23,279 bases of DNA from AV17 sp046262735 (GCA_046262735.1 JBHEMD010000093.1:1-23279); one strand, 5' to 3'; numbered from the stretch's first letter, positions 11,894 through 20,230 are shown. A program made the numbers and translations. The notes: generated by a model from the sequence alone, not told the origin.

Positions 11894-14080
11894 GTTCACA
11901 ACTGTTTGGCTCCCAGCCAACGCGCGCAAATGCGAAACGCGTGCCAGCGCGGCGCGGGCTTCATCACGCCGGCCCATTTTCTCGAGAATGTCGGAGAGCA
12001 AAATGTATTGCCGCGGCTCGTCTGGCTGGCGGGCGACGGCGCGGCGCTGGGTGGAAAAGGCTTCATCGAGACGGTTTTGGCGGATTCGCATCCCGGCGAT
12101 CAGGTTGAGCGCCTCCGTCTCATGAACATCGAGCCTGCTCGCGTGACGGAGCGCTGCTTCCGCGCGGACCGCATCGTCTTTCTGGGCGTATAATCGACCG
12201 AGCGCGAGTGCGGCGCCGTAGTGCCACCAATTTGCGCGCCCAAAATTCTCGACCAATTCCAACGCGCGGTCGAGTTGATCGCTCTGGCGCAGAATCTCCG
12301 ATTCAAACGCAACCAGGTCCCAGGCTTGCGGATAATCGCGGCGATTTTTCTCGAGAATGGCGAGTGCGGCTTCGTCGTCTTTGGCGTTGTGGCGGAGTTT
12401 CGCCAGATTCAGCGCGCCCATCCAAGTGTGAGGATATTCCGTGCGGCTCTGCGCCGAATTCTTTTCCATTGTAGCGTAAAGCTGTTCCGCTTCGGCCGTT
12501 TTCCCCTGCCCGAAAAGCACGAACGCGAGATGGTTCTGCGCACTCGGGTAGTTCGGGTTGTAGAGGAGAACGGCCCGAAAAATCTTTTCGGCTTTTGTGT
12601 ACTCACCGCGGTTCTCATAAACCTGGCCAAGATTGAGCGCGACCCGGGCGCTTTTGCTGCCAGCGGCAAACGTGCGTTGGTAAAACGTTTCCTCATTTGT
12701 CCAGTCGGCGCTGCGGACGAAGCTCCGCGCGCCGAGGCTGATCGCGGCGAAAACGGCGAGCGCGGGAAGAACGCGACGCCACGAACTCGGCAGCTCGAAG
12801 GCGCACCCGGCAAGCCAGATCAAAAATCCCACACTGGGCAAATACAACCAATGTTCCGCTGCCGTGGCGTTGAGCTGCACGATATTGGAGATCGGCAGAT
12901 AAGCGGCGATAAACCAGCTGGCACCGAAAATACGCAGCGCCTGAGCGCGACCTCGCTTCAGCATCGAGAAGATCAGCAGAGCTAAAACGGCGAGCCCCAA
13001 GATCGACAAGTACTGCGCCGCGGCGATCGTTCGCCAATCTCGACTCGCGGGCGGCCCATTGTGGTCGAACTCGACCGTTCGTTCCATGTGGAGGTTGCCA
13101 GGGAAAACCATCAGACGCCCGTAGTCGCCGAGCGCCCGCACCATTAGAACCGCGCGCACCGGTGCACTCTGCCCTACATCAAGCGCCGAAGGGGGCCGCT
13201 GCTGAGGCAACTGGCGAAGGCCAAAGTAAATCGCGAGCACCAGGCTGCAGCAGGTGACTGCGCAGACCCTGGTCCGAACTCCGAGTTTTCTTTCAATGAC
13301 AAGAAGATGACAGAGGAAGAGCGCAAACCATATGCACGCAATCTCGCGCGAGAGCAGACCGAACAACGCGGACAATGCAGCGAGCACGTAGAGCAACGTC
13401 CCCACAAAACCGCCGCGTGCGCGTTGCGCACATATGAAGAGAAGCCATCCGGCGGCGCAGAAAACAAATGCAAGACTGTCGGCCCGGCCTGAAATGTAAT
13501 CGACGGCCGCGCTGTGCACCGGATGGACCGCCCAGATAAGCGCACCGCAGAACGAGGCGGTGGCGATCCAGCGAACGCGCCGTTGCAATCGCGCCCGAAC
13601 ACGGATTGATGCCTGGCGGAACAACAGCGATGCGAATAGTTCGCGGAAGAGAAAATAGAGCAGAACGGCGCTGGCGGCATGCAAAAGCACGTTGGTGAGA
13701 TGAAAGCCCCACGTGTCCGTGTTGCAGAGAAAATAATCCAGGATGTAGGAAATGTTCTGCACCGGGCGATAGTGCGCCGAAAATGATTCCGGGAACAGAT
13801 AGTGCCGGAAGGTTTCCAGGATCAGCAGCGGGCTTTTGATGAATGGATTGTCGCGGGTGAGAAAATTATCATCCCAGATGCGCTCGCCTTGCAGTGCCGG
13901 CGCGTGCACAACGATGGCTGCGATCGCCAGCGCAGCGACGCGGAGCCAACCTTTGGAAAAGTAAGCGAACCAGCGCCGACTCGAATCCGTAGGAAGCGAC
14001 GCCACCGCGTCATGTGGTGTCGCTGAGCTGAGGCTGGAAAGTGGGAACGGTGGGGCGGACACGGAGAGCAAGCCGATCAA
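11891..14080 (-). CDS. TMTC-like multispan membrane protein with C-terminal TPRs (putative O-glycosyltransferase)
   Basis: The 729-residue protein has about ten hydrophobic spans followed by TPR repeats from about residue 465. Features shared with TMTC/GT-C O-mannosyltransferases are the acidic pair in RIWDDNFLTRDNPFIK (Asp70, Asp71) after the first span, then HYRPVQNISYILDY, WGFHLTNVLLHA, and HPVHSAAVDYISGRADSL. The TPRs include ALNLGQVYENRGEYTKAEKI and LGRLYAQKDDAVRAEAALRH. The start is uncertain. TTG 14080 comes six bases after a strong hairpin and has no ribosome site; GTG 14005 would give 704 residues and keep all spans. It lies directly downstream of two prepilin genes on the same strand. 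Glycosylation of an exported protein is inferred from the family. Confidence 0.8.
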   Translation of the reverse strand: MIGLLSVSAPPFPLSSLSSATPHDAVASLPTDSSRRWFAYFSKGWLRVAALAIAAIVVHAPALQGERIWDDNFLTRDNPFIKSPLLILETFRHYLFPESFSAHYRPVQNISYILDYFLCNTDTWGFHLTNVLLHAASAVLLYFLFRELFASLLFRQASIRVRARLQRRVRWIATASFCGALIWAVHPVHSAAVDYISGRADSLAFVFCAAGWLLFICAQRARGGFVGTLLYVLAALSALFGLLSREIACIWFALFLCHLLVIERKLGVRTRVCAVTCCSLVLAIYFGLRQLPQQRPPSALDVGQSAPVRAVLMVRALGDYGRLMVFPGNLHMERTVEFDHNGPPASRDWRTIAAAQYLSILGLAVLALLIFSMLKRGRAQALRIFGASWFIAAYLPISNIVQLNATAAEHWLYLPSVGFLIWLAGCAFELPSSWRRVLPALAVFAAISLGARSFVRSADWTNEETFYQRTFAAGSKSARVALNLGQVYENRGEYTKAEKIFRAVLLYNPNYPSAQNHLAFVLFGQGKTAEAEQLYATMEKNSAQSRTEYPHTWMGALNLAKLRHNAKDDEAALAILEKNRRDYPQAWDLVAFESEILRQSDQLDRALELVENFGRANWWHYGAALALGRLYAQKDDAVRAEAALRHASRLDVHETEALNLIAGMRIRQNRLDEAFSTQRRAVARQPDEPRQYILLSDILEKMGRRDEARAALARVSHLRALAGSQTVVN

Positions 14081-14086
14081 GCAACA

Positions 14087-14118
14087 AGAGCGTCCTTCCG
14101 TTGCCGAAAGGACGCTCT
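14087..14118 (-). terminator. Strong stem-loop after the second prepilin gene
   Basis: AGAGCGTCCTT (14087-14097) and AAGGACGCTCT (14108-14118) form a perfect 11-bp stem with a ten-base loop, 19 bases after the prepilin stop. In the leftward direction it is followed by TGTTGCTTG, which is only moderately T-rich. It probably ends or attenuates pilin transcription, or protects the 3' end of the pilin mRNA while reducing read-through into the TMTC-like gene. Confidence 0.6.
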
Positions 14119-14137
14119 CATCGGAATCTAGGGCGCG

Positions 14138-14539
14138 TTACGGTCCGTATGGGGACCAGAAACCGGAACCCGCTACATCTGAGAGCGCATCGTAGCTGGC
14201 CGAGGGGACCTGCGGCAGTAGGTCCACCGTCTGACCCCCATAAGCATTGCCCAGAATGTCTGCGGCCGTGTTATACAGGATCGCGTTCTTTTTGAGGTAG
14301 TTGGTCCAGTCTCCCACAGCGACCGGGTCACCGGTTTTTCTGCCGGTCTCGATCGCGTATTGATCGACTGCGCCGTCGATCAAGCGCAGATCGTTGAGGA
14401 TCCGGCTGGCCTGTGAGCGTTTACGGGCCCGGAGAAAACCGGGCACGGCGATCGCGGCGAGCAGGGCGATGATCGCGACGACGATCATAATTTCCACCAA
14501 CGTGAAGCCGGCGCGTTTGGTCTGAAGTTTTTTTAACAT
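14138..14539 (-). CDS. Type IV-like prepilin (copy 1)
   Basis: The 133-residue product has a short basic leader (MLKKLQTKRAG) and is cut by prepilin peptidase before FTLVEIMIVV, with Glu at position +5 of the mature chain. The hydrophobic helix and the amphipathic RARKRSQASRILNDLRLID follow. The short C-terminal part has no cysteine, so the disulfide loop of many type IV pilins is absent. It ends GFWSPYGP. It could be a pilin or a type II secretion major pseudopilin. It is 112/133 identical to copy 2, without gaps. ATG 14539 is set by the leader peptide. The gene follows copy 2 by 123 bases and precedes a strong hairpin. Confidence 0.93.
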   Translation of the reverse strand: MLKKLQTKRAGFTLVEIMIVVAIIALLAAIAVPGFLRARKRSQASRILNDLRLIDGAVDQYAIETGRKTGDPVAVGDWTNYLKKNAILYNTAADILGNAYGGQTVDLLPQVPSASYDALSDVAGSGFWSPYGP

Positions 14540-14608
14540 GAATGCATTTCTTTCTTTATTGTTTCTCGGCGAGTCGCAGGAGCAGGATCCATATTCTGTC
14601 TCACGACT

Positions 14609-14638
14609 CATTCCCTGCCATTGCGCCAGGGGCGAATG
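14609..14638 (-). other. Imperfect stem-loop between the two prepilin genes
   Basis: CATTCCCTG (14609-14617) and CAGG-GGC-GAATG (14627-14638) pair with a three-base bulge. It lies 25 bases after the stop of copy 2 and upstream of copy 1. It may be a weak terminator or an mRNA-processing element that sets different levels of the two pilins. Confidence 0.25.
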
Positions 14639-14662
14639 ACAGGTGAATGAATCGTCAGATGA

Positions 14663-15064
14663 CTACGGGCCGTAAGGCGACCAGAACCCGGTACCTGCCA
14701 CGTCGGACAATGCGATGTAGCTGGCCGAGGGGACCTGCGGCAGCGTATCCACGGTCTGACCACCGTAGGCATGACCGAGGATGTTGTTACCGGTGTTGTA
14801 AAGGACCGAACCCTTTTTGAGGTAGTTGGTCCAGTCGCCCACTGCGATGGCGAAGCCGGTGGCGCGGTTGGTCTCGATCGCGTATTGATCGACTGCGGAG
14901 TCGATCAAGCGCAGATCGTTGAGGATTCGGCTGGCTTGCGAACGTTTACGGGCCCGGAGAAATCCCGGGACGGCAATCGCCGCGAGCAGCGCGATGATCG
15001 CAACCACGATCATGATTTCCACGAGGGTGAAACCCCCGCGTTTACTATTGAGTCTGTTTAACAT
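14663..15064 (-). CDS. Type IV-like prepilin (copy 2, first in the operon)
   Basis: The 133-residue product has leader MLNRLNSKRGG, cleavage before FTLVEIMIVV, Glu+5, and the same cysteine-free short body ending GFWSPYGP. Residues 11-55 are identical to copy 1. The differences cluster at 3-10, 66-73, 85-87 and 92-98, that is the leader and the probable exposed loop. ATG 15064 is supported by AAGGAAG about eight bases upstream and by the leader. A sigma-54-like promoter and a perfect 5' stem-loop lie in front of it. As the first gene it is probably the better expressed copy (inference). Confidence 0.94.
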   Translation of the reverse strand: MLNRLNSKRGGFTLVEIMIVVAIIALLAAIAVPGFLRARKRSQASRILNDLRLIDSAVDQYAIETNRATGFAIAVGDWTNYLKKGSVLYNTGNNILGHAYGGQTVDTLPQVPSASYIALSDVAGTGFWSPYGP

Positions 15065-15101
15065 GCTGTTTGCTTCCTTTATCTCTTGTTGTTTGACTGC
15101 G

Positions 15102-15123
15102 CTTCGCGGGTGAAACCGCGAAG
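15102..15123 (-). promoter_or_regulatory. Perfect stem-loop in the prepilin 5' leader
   Basis: CTTCGCGG and CCGCGAAG form an 8-bp stem around the six-base loop GTGAAA. If the sigma-54-like promoter at 15137-15153 is used, transcription would start near 15126, which places this hairpin at the very 5' end of the pilin mRNA. Such 5' stem-loops are known to stabilise abundant messages. It leaves the AAGGAAG ribosome site single-stranded. Confidence 0.5.
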
Positions 15124-15136
15124 TGGCTGTCATAGG

Positions 15137-15153
15137 AGCAGCGTTAATGCCAA
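15137..15153 (-). promoter_or_regulatory. Candidate sigma-54 promoter for the prepilin genes
   Basis: On the minus strand the bases read TTGGCATTAACGCTGCT. The invariant GG and GC are exactly ten bases apart, as required for the -24/-12 elements, and TTGGCA and TGCT match the consensus YTGGCAC-N5-TTGCW closely. Type IV pilin genes are controlled by sigma-54 with PilR-type activators in several bacteria. No enhancer site or activator gene was identified here. Confidence 0.45.
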
Positions 15154-15206
15154 CGCGGCGTGTTTTTCTGCCGCCTCGCGCGCGCAATGAGGAAGGCGAT
15201 TTGTCC

Positions 15207-15237
15207 GTAACGGGTTACCGCGGCGCACGTATCGTGC
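15207..15237 (+). promoter_or_regulatory. Two adjacent small inverted repeats before the glycosyltransferase gene
   Basis: GTAAC-GG-GTTAC (15207-15218) is followed six bases later by GCACG-TAT-CGTGC (15225-15237). The second ends at the base before a possible TTG start at 15238, which argues for the GTG start at 15250. They may be operators for the rightward genes or for the divergent pilin promoter. They are short and unproven. Confidence 0.3.
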
Positions 15238-15249
15238 TTGATTGGAACC

Positions 15250-17118
15250 GTGAAGACCGACAAGTCACCTCTCGGCGAGCGCCTCGGGCCCGCCCACTAC
15301 ATCTTCGCCCTCGTCTTATTCGTGCGCATTATCGTTCTGACGCGGCTGACCGCCTCGGCTTCCCTCCTGCCGATGCGCGGCGACATGCATTTCTACGACG
15401 ACTGGGCCCAGCGGATCCTGCACGGGCAACTGACCGATCATCTGGCCTTCTATGGCCTGCCTCTTTACGCCTTCCTGCTCGCCCTCATCTACAAGCTCAT
15501 CGGCTATGGCCCATTTGTTCCCGGTCTGCTCCAGGCGTTCGCGGATGCCGCAACCGCCGTAATAATCTACCACCTCGGCGTTCGCATCTTTTCATCGCCA
15601 TCAGCGTCCATGGATTCGGCGGATTCGCCCAGGCTGACCAGGCACGCTCAGTTCATTGGCGGCGCTGCTGCTCTCGGCTGGGCCTTTTTCCTCCCGGCGC
15701 AAACCTACGCCGTCATTCTCATGCCGACGGTGTGGTTGGTATTGGCCTCCTGGTTTTTGGTCTGGCGCATTATTCGAACCAAGACCGCACCGAAGCCGGT
15801 TGAAGCCGTCGCCTACGGTGCGCTGACTGGGTTTGTCGCGATGGGGGTTGCGAGCATTCTTTTTCTGCTCCCGTTGATTGGCGTCGCGATCGTATTGCGG
15901 CCGTCAGTCGATCGCGTTCGTCCTTTCGCGGCAAAGGCAATTGCACTCGTGCTGATCGTTGTTGGTCTCCTCGCCGGCACTGCGCCCTGCTGGATCCACA
16001 ACTATTTCATTGCGCGCGACCCGGTTTTTCTCTCGGCTCACGGCGGCGTCAATTTCTGGGTGGGCAATAATCCGCTTGCGACCGGTTACCCCAGATTTCC
16101 GCCCGGATTGCACGCCGGTCAGGAAGCGATGTTGAAGGATTCGATCAATGTCGCCGAAAAAACGGCCGGTCGGGCATTGAAGCGTTCGTACGTTTCGGAA
16201 TTCTGGTCGGGCAAGGCGAGGGATTACATCCGCCATCATTTCGGTGCGTGGCTCCGGTTGCTCGGCACCAAAGTGAAGAATTTTTGGAACGCGTTCCAAT
16301 ACGACGACCTCAGCATGATCACCGCGCTGCGGGAACACCGCGTCGTCTTTCCCGCGCTGCGGTTCGGAGTGATCGCCGCTCTCGCCATCCCCGGTCTGCT
16401 CATCGCATGGAGGCGCTTCCCGCTCTCCCGCTGGGTTACGGTCGCTGTTTTGTTGGAAATGCTTGCCCTGCTTCCGGTGTTTATCACGGAGCGTTACCGT
16501 CTCGCGGCCGTGCCGGGCCTGTTGTTGTTCGCCGCCTTTGGATTGTCGATCTTCTGGGAAGCGTGCGCGACAAATCAGCTTCGCCTCGCCGCCGCTTACA
16601 TCGCGCTCCTCGTTGGATCGACAATTTTCGTCTCCTGGCCGGTGCGCGATCCCTCTCTCTGGGCGCTTGATATCTACAACTCCGGCTGGCAGGCATTCGA
16701 ATCCGGTGACCTCGCCGTGGCCGAGCAGAAATTACAACTGGCTTATAGCTACGTGCCGGAGAACGCCGAAACCAATTTTGCCCTCGGCAACCTGCGTCTC
16801 GCCCAGGGCAGACCGGCCGAAGCGAAATCCTATTACTTTGCCACTCTCCGGCTCGATCCAACGCACGAGGGCGGCTACAATAATCTCGGTGTGCTGGCCC
16901 TGCAGGAGAAACGCTGGGGCCTGGCCGCTCGCTTTTTCGAAAATGCGCTCAAGCAGGATCCGCGTGATGCGAAGAGTTACTACCTTCTTGCGGAAGCCCA
17001 TTTTCGCGATGGCGATCTGTCTCACGCCAGAGGCGAAATTGCCGAGGCCTTAAAGCTCAGTCCGAGCCAGCCTGAATTCACTGAGCTATGGCGGCAGATC
17101 GAGGAAGAGTCGGAGTGA
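15250..17118 (+). CDS. GT-C-type membrane glycosyltransferase with C-terminal TPRs
   Basis: About 622 residues. The N-terminal 450 residues hold about ten membrane spans and resemble the PMT_2/ArnT group, which moves sugars from lipid-phosphate carriers. After the first span comes the acidic MRGDMHFYDDWAQRILHGQL, the usual site of the catalytic aspartate, then VPGLLQAFADAATAVIIYHL. From about residue 475 there are three to four TPRs, including ETNFALGNLRLAQGRPAEAK, GYNNLGVLALQEKRWGLAAR and SYYLLAEAHFRDGDLSHARG. GTG 15250 is preferred; TTG 15238 (626 residues) directly abuts a hairpin. It diverges from the prepilin genes and overlaps the next gene by GTGA. The acceptor and sugar are unknown. 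Confidence 0.8.
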   Translation: MKTDKSPLGERLGPAHYIFALVLFVRIIVLTRLTASASLLPMRGDMHFYDDWAQRILHGQLTDHLAFYGLPLYAFLLALIYKLIGYGPFVPGLLQAFADAATAVIIYHLGVRIFSSPSASMDSADSPRLTRHAQFIGGAAALGWAFFLPAQTYAVILMPTVWLVLASWFLVWRIIRTKTAPKPVEAVAYGALTGFVAMGVASILFLLPLIGVAIVLRPSVDRVRPFAAKAIALVLIVVGLLAGTAPCWIHNYFIARDPVFLSAHGGVNFWVGNNPLATGYPRFPPGLHAGQEAMLKDSINVAEKTAGRALKRSYVSEFWSGKARDYIRHHFGAWLRLLGTKVKNFWNAFQYDDLSMITALREHRVVFPALRFGVIAALAIPGLLIAWRRFPLSRWVTVAVLLEMLALLPVFITERYRLAAVPGLLLFAAFGLSIFWEACATNQLRLAAAYIALLVGSTIFVSWPVRDPSLWALDIYNSGWQAFESGDLAVAEQKLQLAYSYVPENAETNFALGNLRLAQGRPAEAKSYYFATLRLDPTHEGGYNNLGVLALQEKRWGLAARFFENALKQDPRDAKSYYLLAEAHFRDGDLSHARGEIAEALKLSPSQPEFTELWRQIEEESE

Positions 17119-18734
17119 GTTCGCGGCGCGATCTGCTCAAAATCGCCGAGTGGACCGTCGCGGTTTTGCTCTCGCTGATGCTGATTGTTCTGCTCGTCGT
17201 CCGAATCAGGCACGCCGGTGCACTTTGGCGGGACGAATGCGCGGTAGTGCAGCTCGCGCAAATGCCGAGAGTTGCCGATCTACTGCGCCATTTTCAGCAT
17301 GAAGCGTTTCCGCCTCTCTTTCCGCTGATGGTGCGGATTTACACCGCTCTGTTCGGCTCGACCGACACGGCCTTACGCCTGTTCGGTTTTTGTGTTGGCT
17401 GCGCGGTCGTCGTCTCTTTTTGGGTCAACGCACTGTTGCTTCGCAATGGCGTTCCGCTCGTCGCGCTCGGATTGATGAGTCTGAACACAACGTTTCTGGT
17501 TTGGGGGACAACCATTCGCGGCTACGGCTTGGGCAGCGCGCTGGTCGTATTAATATTCGGCTGTATTGGCAGTCTGTTGCTCCGTTCCAATCCTCGACGC
17601 ATTGTGACTGCGTTCGTCGTTTGCCTCGCCGGTGTTCAGGTCCTGCTCTACAACGCCGTTCTGCTCGTCGCGATCGTCGCGTCGGCCATAATCGTCCTTC
17701 TCTTTCAGCATCGGCTTAAACGCGCTCTGCTGGTCGGCGCGGTTTTTGCCGTTGCCGTTCTCTCCCTTCTGCCGTTCGTGCCGGCCTATCTCCGCGCGCG
17801 CGACTGGAACATTCTGGTGCGCGGCGCGCCCACTCCTTATTCGTTATGGAAACATTTCGAAGTGGCATTGGGTAATCCCGGCTATAGCACGCCGGCGATC
17901 TGGTACGCCGTCGCGATCGGGTTAACCGGCGTTTTTCTGTTCCGATTGTACAAGGACCGAGCCGACGATTCGCGACCCGAGTCACAGCTGATTTGGTTTG
18001 CCCTGCTCGTTTGCGTGTTGAGCGCGTTTGGCTGCTGCAGTTTTCTGCTTCTTCTCAGCTATACCACAAGCGTCTGGTACTACCTCGCCTGCACCTGCGT
18101 CATCGCCGCCGCTCTCGACCTGATGGCCTCCCGTCTTTCCACGCATGTTTGGTTGCGCTGGTCTCGTCTGGGGTTTGCGTTGGCCGCGCTGGTTGCCGCG
18201 CCGTTTGCCGATTGGTCAGCCATTACTGAGCGCCAGACGAACGTCGATATAGGTGCGCGGACCGTGGCCGCGCGCGCGGCGCCCGATGATCTTGTGCTGG
18301 TGGTTCCCTGGCCGTTCGGCGTCACTTTTCAGCGTTATTATCGCGGCGATGCGCGCTGGCTGACTATTCCGAACATCACCGATCATCGGGTGCATCGGTA
18401 TGATTTGGTCAAAACGAAAATGATTGCGGCGCGGCCAATCGCCGATCTCGAGCAGGCAATGCGCTCCACGCTAGCTTCGGGGAATCGCGTTTGGTTTGTA
18501 GGTGGTCTTAACCTTCCACCGCCCGAAGAAGGGCCATGGGTGTTGCCTCCGGCGCCGGCGTCACGTTTCAAATGGGACAATCGCGCCTACACGGCAGCAT
18601 GGTGGCAGCAACTGAGCGTCTTCGCGGCGACGCACGCGGAGTCAGTCGAATCGATTTCATTGCCGCAGGCCGAATCGGCGCGCACTAACGAGCTGGAGCA
18701 GACCTCGCTCGCCGTCGCGCAGGGCTGGCATTGA
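17115..18734 (+). CDS. Multispan membrane protein, probable GT-C glycosyltransferase
   Basis: About 539 residues. It has around ten hydrophobic spans, from AVLLSLMLIVLLVV onward, and a soluble C-terminal part of about 170 residues. After the first span, ALWRDECAVVQLAQMP places an Asp-Glu pair where GT-C enzymes keep their catalytic acidic residues, and FPPLFPLMVRIYTALFG follows in the usual order. GTG 17115 is chosen because it overlaps the upstream TGA as GTGA and has GAGGA nine bases upstream. ATG 17088 would add nine residues and overlap by 31 bases. It is almost certainly cotranslated with the preceding TPR glycosyltransferase. It ends five bases from the convergent flavoprotein gene. The exact reaction is unknown. 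Confidence 0.75.
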   Translation: MSSRRDLLKIAEWTVAVLLSLMLIVLLVVRIRHAGALWRDECAVVQLAQMPRVADLLRHFQHEAFPPLFPLMVRIYTALFGSTDTALRLFGFCVGCAVVVSFWVNALLLRNGVPLVALGLMSLNTTFLVWGTTIRGYGLGSALVVLIFGCIGSLLLRSNPRRIVTAFVVCLAGVQVLLYNAVLLVAIVASAIIVLLFQHRLKRALLVGAVFAVAVLSLLPFVPAYLRARDWNILVRGAPTPYSLWKHFEVALGNPGYSTPAIWYAVAIGLTGVFLFRLYKDRADDSRPESQLIWFALLVCVLSAFGCCSFLLLLSYTTSVWYYLACTCVIAAALDLMASRLSTHVWLRWSRLGFALAALVAAPFADWSAITERQTNVDIGARTVAARAAPDDLVLVVPWPFGVTFQRYYRGDARWLTIPNITDHRVHRYDLVKTKMIAARPIADLEQAMRSTLASGNRVWFVGGLNLPPPEEGPWVLPPAPASRFKWDNRAYTAAWWQQLSVFAATHAESVESISLPQAESARTNELEQTSLAVAQGWH

Positions 18735-18739
18735 GAATC

Positions 18740-20230
18740 CTACGCGGCGCGCAGAGTTTCTGTTTCGACCGTCGGAATGGGCAACGCCGCGGGGCGATCG
18801 CGCACCAACCCGGTCTTGGTGATCGCCGAGCTCTCCTGGTACTCGTAGTCGGTGTTAATCGCCCATAGATCGTGAGTCGTTCCGATCGCGATGTTTTCGG
18901 CGGCCAATATGCCCATTAGAATACTGTGATCCTGGTTGTTGTACTTGAACGCGCCATAGCGGCCGATCGCGGTGAGGCCTGCGACGCCGTCCAGGTAACG
19001 TTTGACTGGATCGAGAACGGCTTTGTAACCGCGGTTGTATACCGGATAGCAGCGGTGAATCCGGTGCACGTGCCCGGCCGAGATGGGCGCATCTTTGATC
19101 AAGCCTGTCTTGCGCAGTTCTCCCGCAGCAACCGCGATCAATTCATCAGGATTTTGCGACCAAATTTCATCCGTGTCGTTACACCAATATTCGAGCACCA
19201 GAATGCTGCTTTGCTCGCGACCGTAGAGCTGAGGCACCCAATTTCGGAAATTTGTGATCCGCCCGCTGCGCAATTCCGGTGAATGGACGTAAAGCCAGTT
19301 GTCCGGAAACAAATCGGTCGCTTCGACTTTCAAGTAGACGAGGATCGTGTTGCGGAAGCGCAGCGATTCGGCCGCCGCTCGAATGTCCGGCGGCACGCCT
19401 GGTAATCGGGTGACGAGCAAGTTCAGCGGCATGGTCGAGATCACTTCGTCAAAGTGGCGTTGTTCGCCGCTTTCGAGCTCCAGACCGATAACGCGCCCAT
19501 CACTCGTCAGAACGCGGCGCACCAGCTGCCGGCATTCTACCTTGCTGCCGCAGGCCCGCACGCGCTCCGCCATCCGCGTGTAGAGCTCCCCGGTCCCGCC
19601 ATGGGGGTAGGCAAATTGGTCGACCAACGTCTTGTGGCGAGTGTCTTTGCTGGGCCAAAACGCGTTTCGTAGCGCCTCAAACAAAGACAGCTTTTTGATT
19701 CGTTGCGCGGCAAAATCCGCGTCCAGTTCGCTGCAGGGAATACCCCAGAGCTTTTCACTGTAGGTTTTGAAAAAAATCTCGAACAAGCGGCGGCCGAAAC
19801 GCGTGACGACCCAGTTTTCGAAGCAAGCCTGCTCGGTCGCGCGCCGGAACCGCTGCACGCCATAGCTGGTCATGCAACGCGTTGCCTCGAGCACACCGAG
19901 GTTGGCCAGGGCGTTGAACGGCTTGAGCGGGTAATAAAAAAACCTACGCTTGTAGTAAATGCGGGTAAGCCGGTCGATCATGTCGTAATCGTCCCCGATT
20001 ACTTCCAACCAGAGATTGTTGACGCGTGGATCACTGCTGAAAAACCGGTGGGGCCCCAAATCCACCCTTTGTCCCCACAGATCTATCGTTCGGCACAACC
20101 CGCCGGCCGCGTCGCTGGCTTCAAAGACCTCGACAGCTACGCCAGCTTTTGCAAGCTGATAGGCTGCGGTAATCCCGGCGGGACCGGCCCCAATGATAGC
20201 GACTCGCTTGGCCAAGGAGTTGGCATGCAT
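18740..20230 (-). CDS. FAD-dependent oxidoreductase, protoporphyrinogen-oxidase/UGM-like
   Basis: The 496-residue protein has the dinucleotide-binding motif AIIGAGPAGITAAYQL (11-26), with Glu37 ending the second strand. AGGLCRTIDLWGQRVDLG follows (42-59). The family-specific end is IGRYGAFKYNNQDHSILMG. This pattern is the COG1232-like group, related to protoporphyrinogen oxidase and UDP-galactopyranose mutase. Members often sit in polysaccharide or glycosyltransferase loci, where their substrates are poorly known. Heme synthesis is unlikely because no hem gene is near. It lies 58 bases downstream of the large membrane-protein gene on the same strand, and a hairpin lies just before its ATG. 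Cytoplasmic; no signal peptide. Confidence 0.85.
   Translation of the reverse strand: MHANSLAKRVAIIGAGPAGITAAYQLAKAGVAVEVFEASDAAGGLCRTIDLWGQRVDLGPHRFFSSDPRVNNLWLEVIGDDYDMIDRLTRIYYKRRFFYYPLKPFNALANLGVLEATRCMTSYGVQRFRRATEQACFENWVVTRFGRRLFEIFFKTYSEKLWGIPCSELDADFAAQRIKKLSLFEALRNAFWPSKDTRHKTLVDQFAYPHGGTGELYTRMAERVRACGSKVECRQLVRRVLTSDGRVIGLELESGEQRHFDEVISTMPLNLLVTRLPGVPPDIRAAAESLRFRNTILVYLKVEATDLFPDNWLYVHSPELRSGRITNFRNWVPQLYGREQSSILVLEYWCNDTDEIWSQNPDELIAVAAGELRKTGLIKDAPISAGHVHRIHRCYPVYNRGYKAVLDPVKRYLDGVAGLTAIGRYGAFKYNNQDHSILMGILAAENIAIGTTHDLWAINTDYEYQESSAITKTGLVRDRPAALPIPTVETETLRAA

Noticed and set aside
12221..12985. 254-codon rightward open frame across the TMTC-like gene
   Set aside because: Antisense shadow; the coding strand has membrane spans and TPRs in the correct order.
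15127..15133. CTGTCAT resembling a Pho-box half site
   Set aside because: Only one half is present, without the second direct repeat, and the neighbouring genes are not phosphate genes.
15123..15803. 226-codon rightward open frame overlapping the glycosyltransferase gene
   Set aside because: Arg/Pro-rich product typical of an out-of-frame GC-rich read; the other frame gives clear membrane spans.
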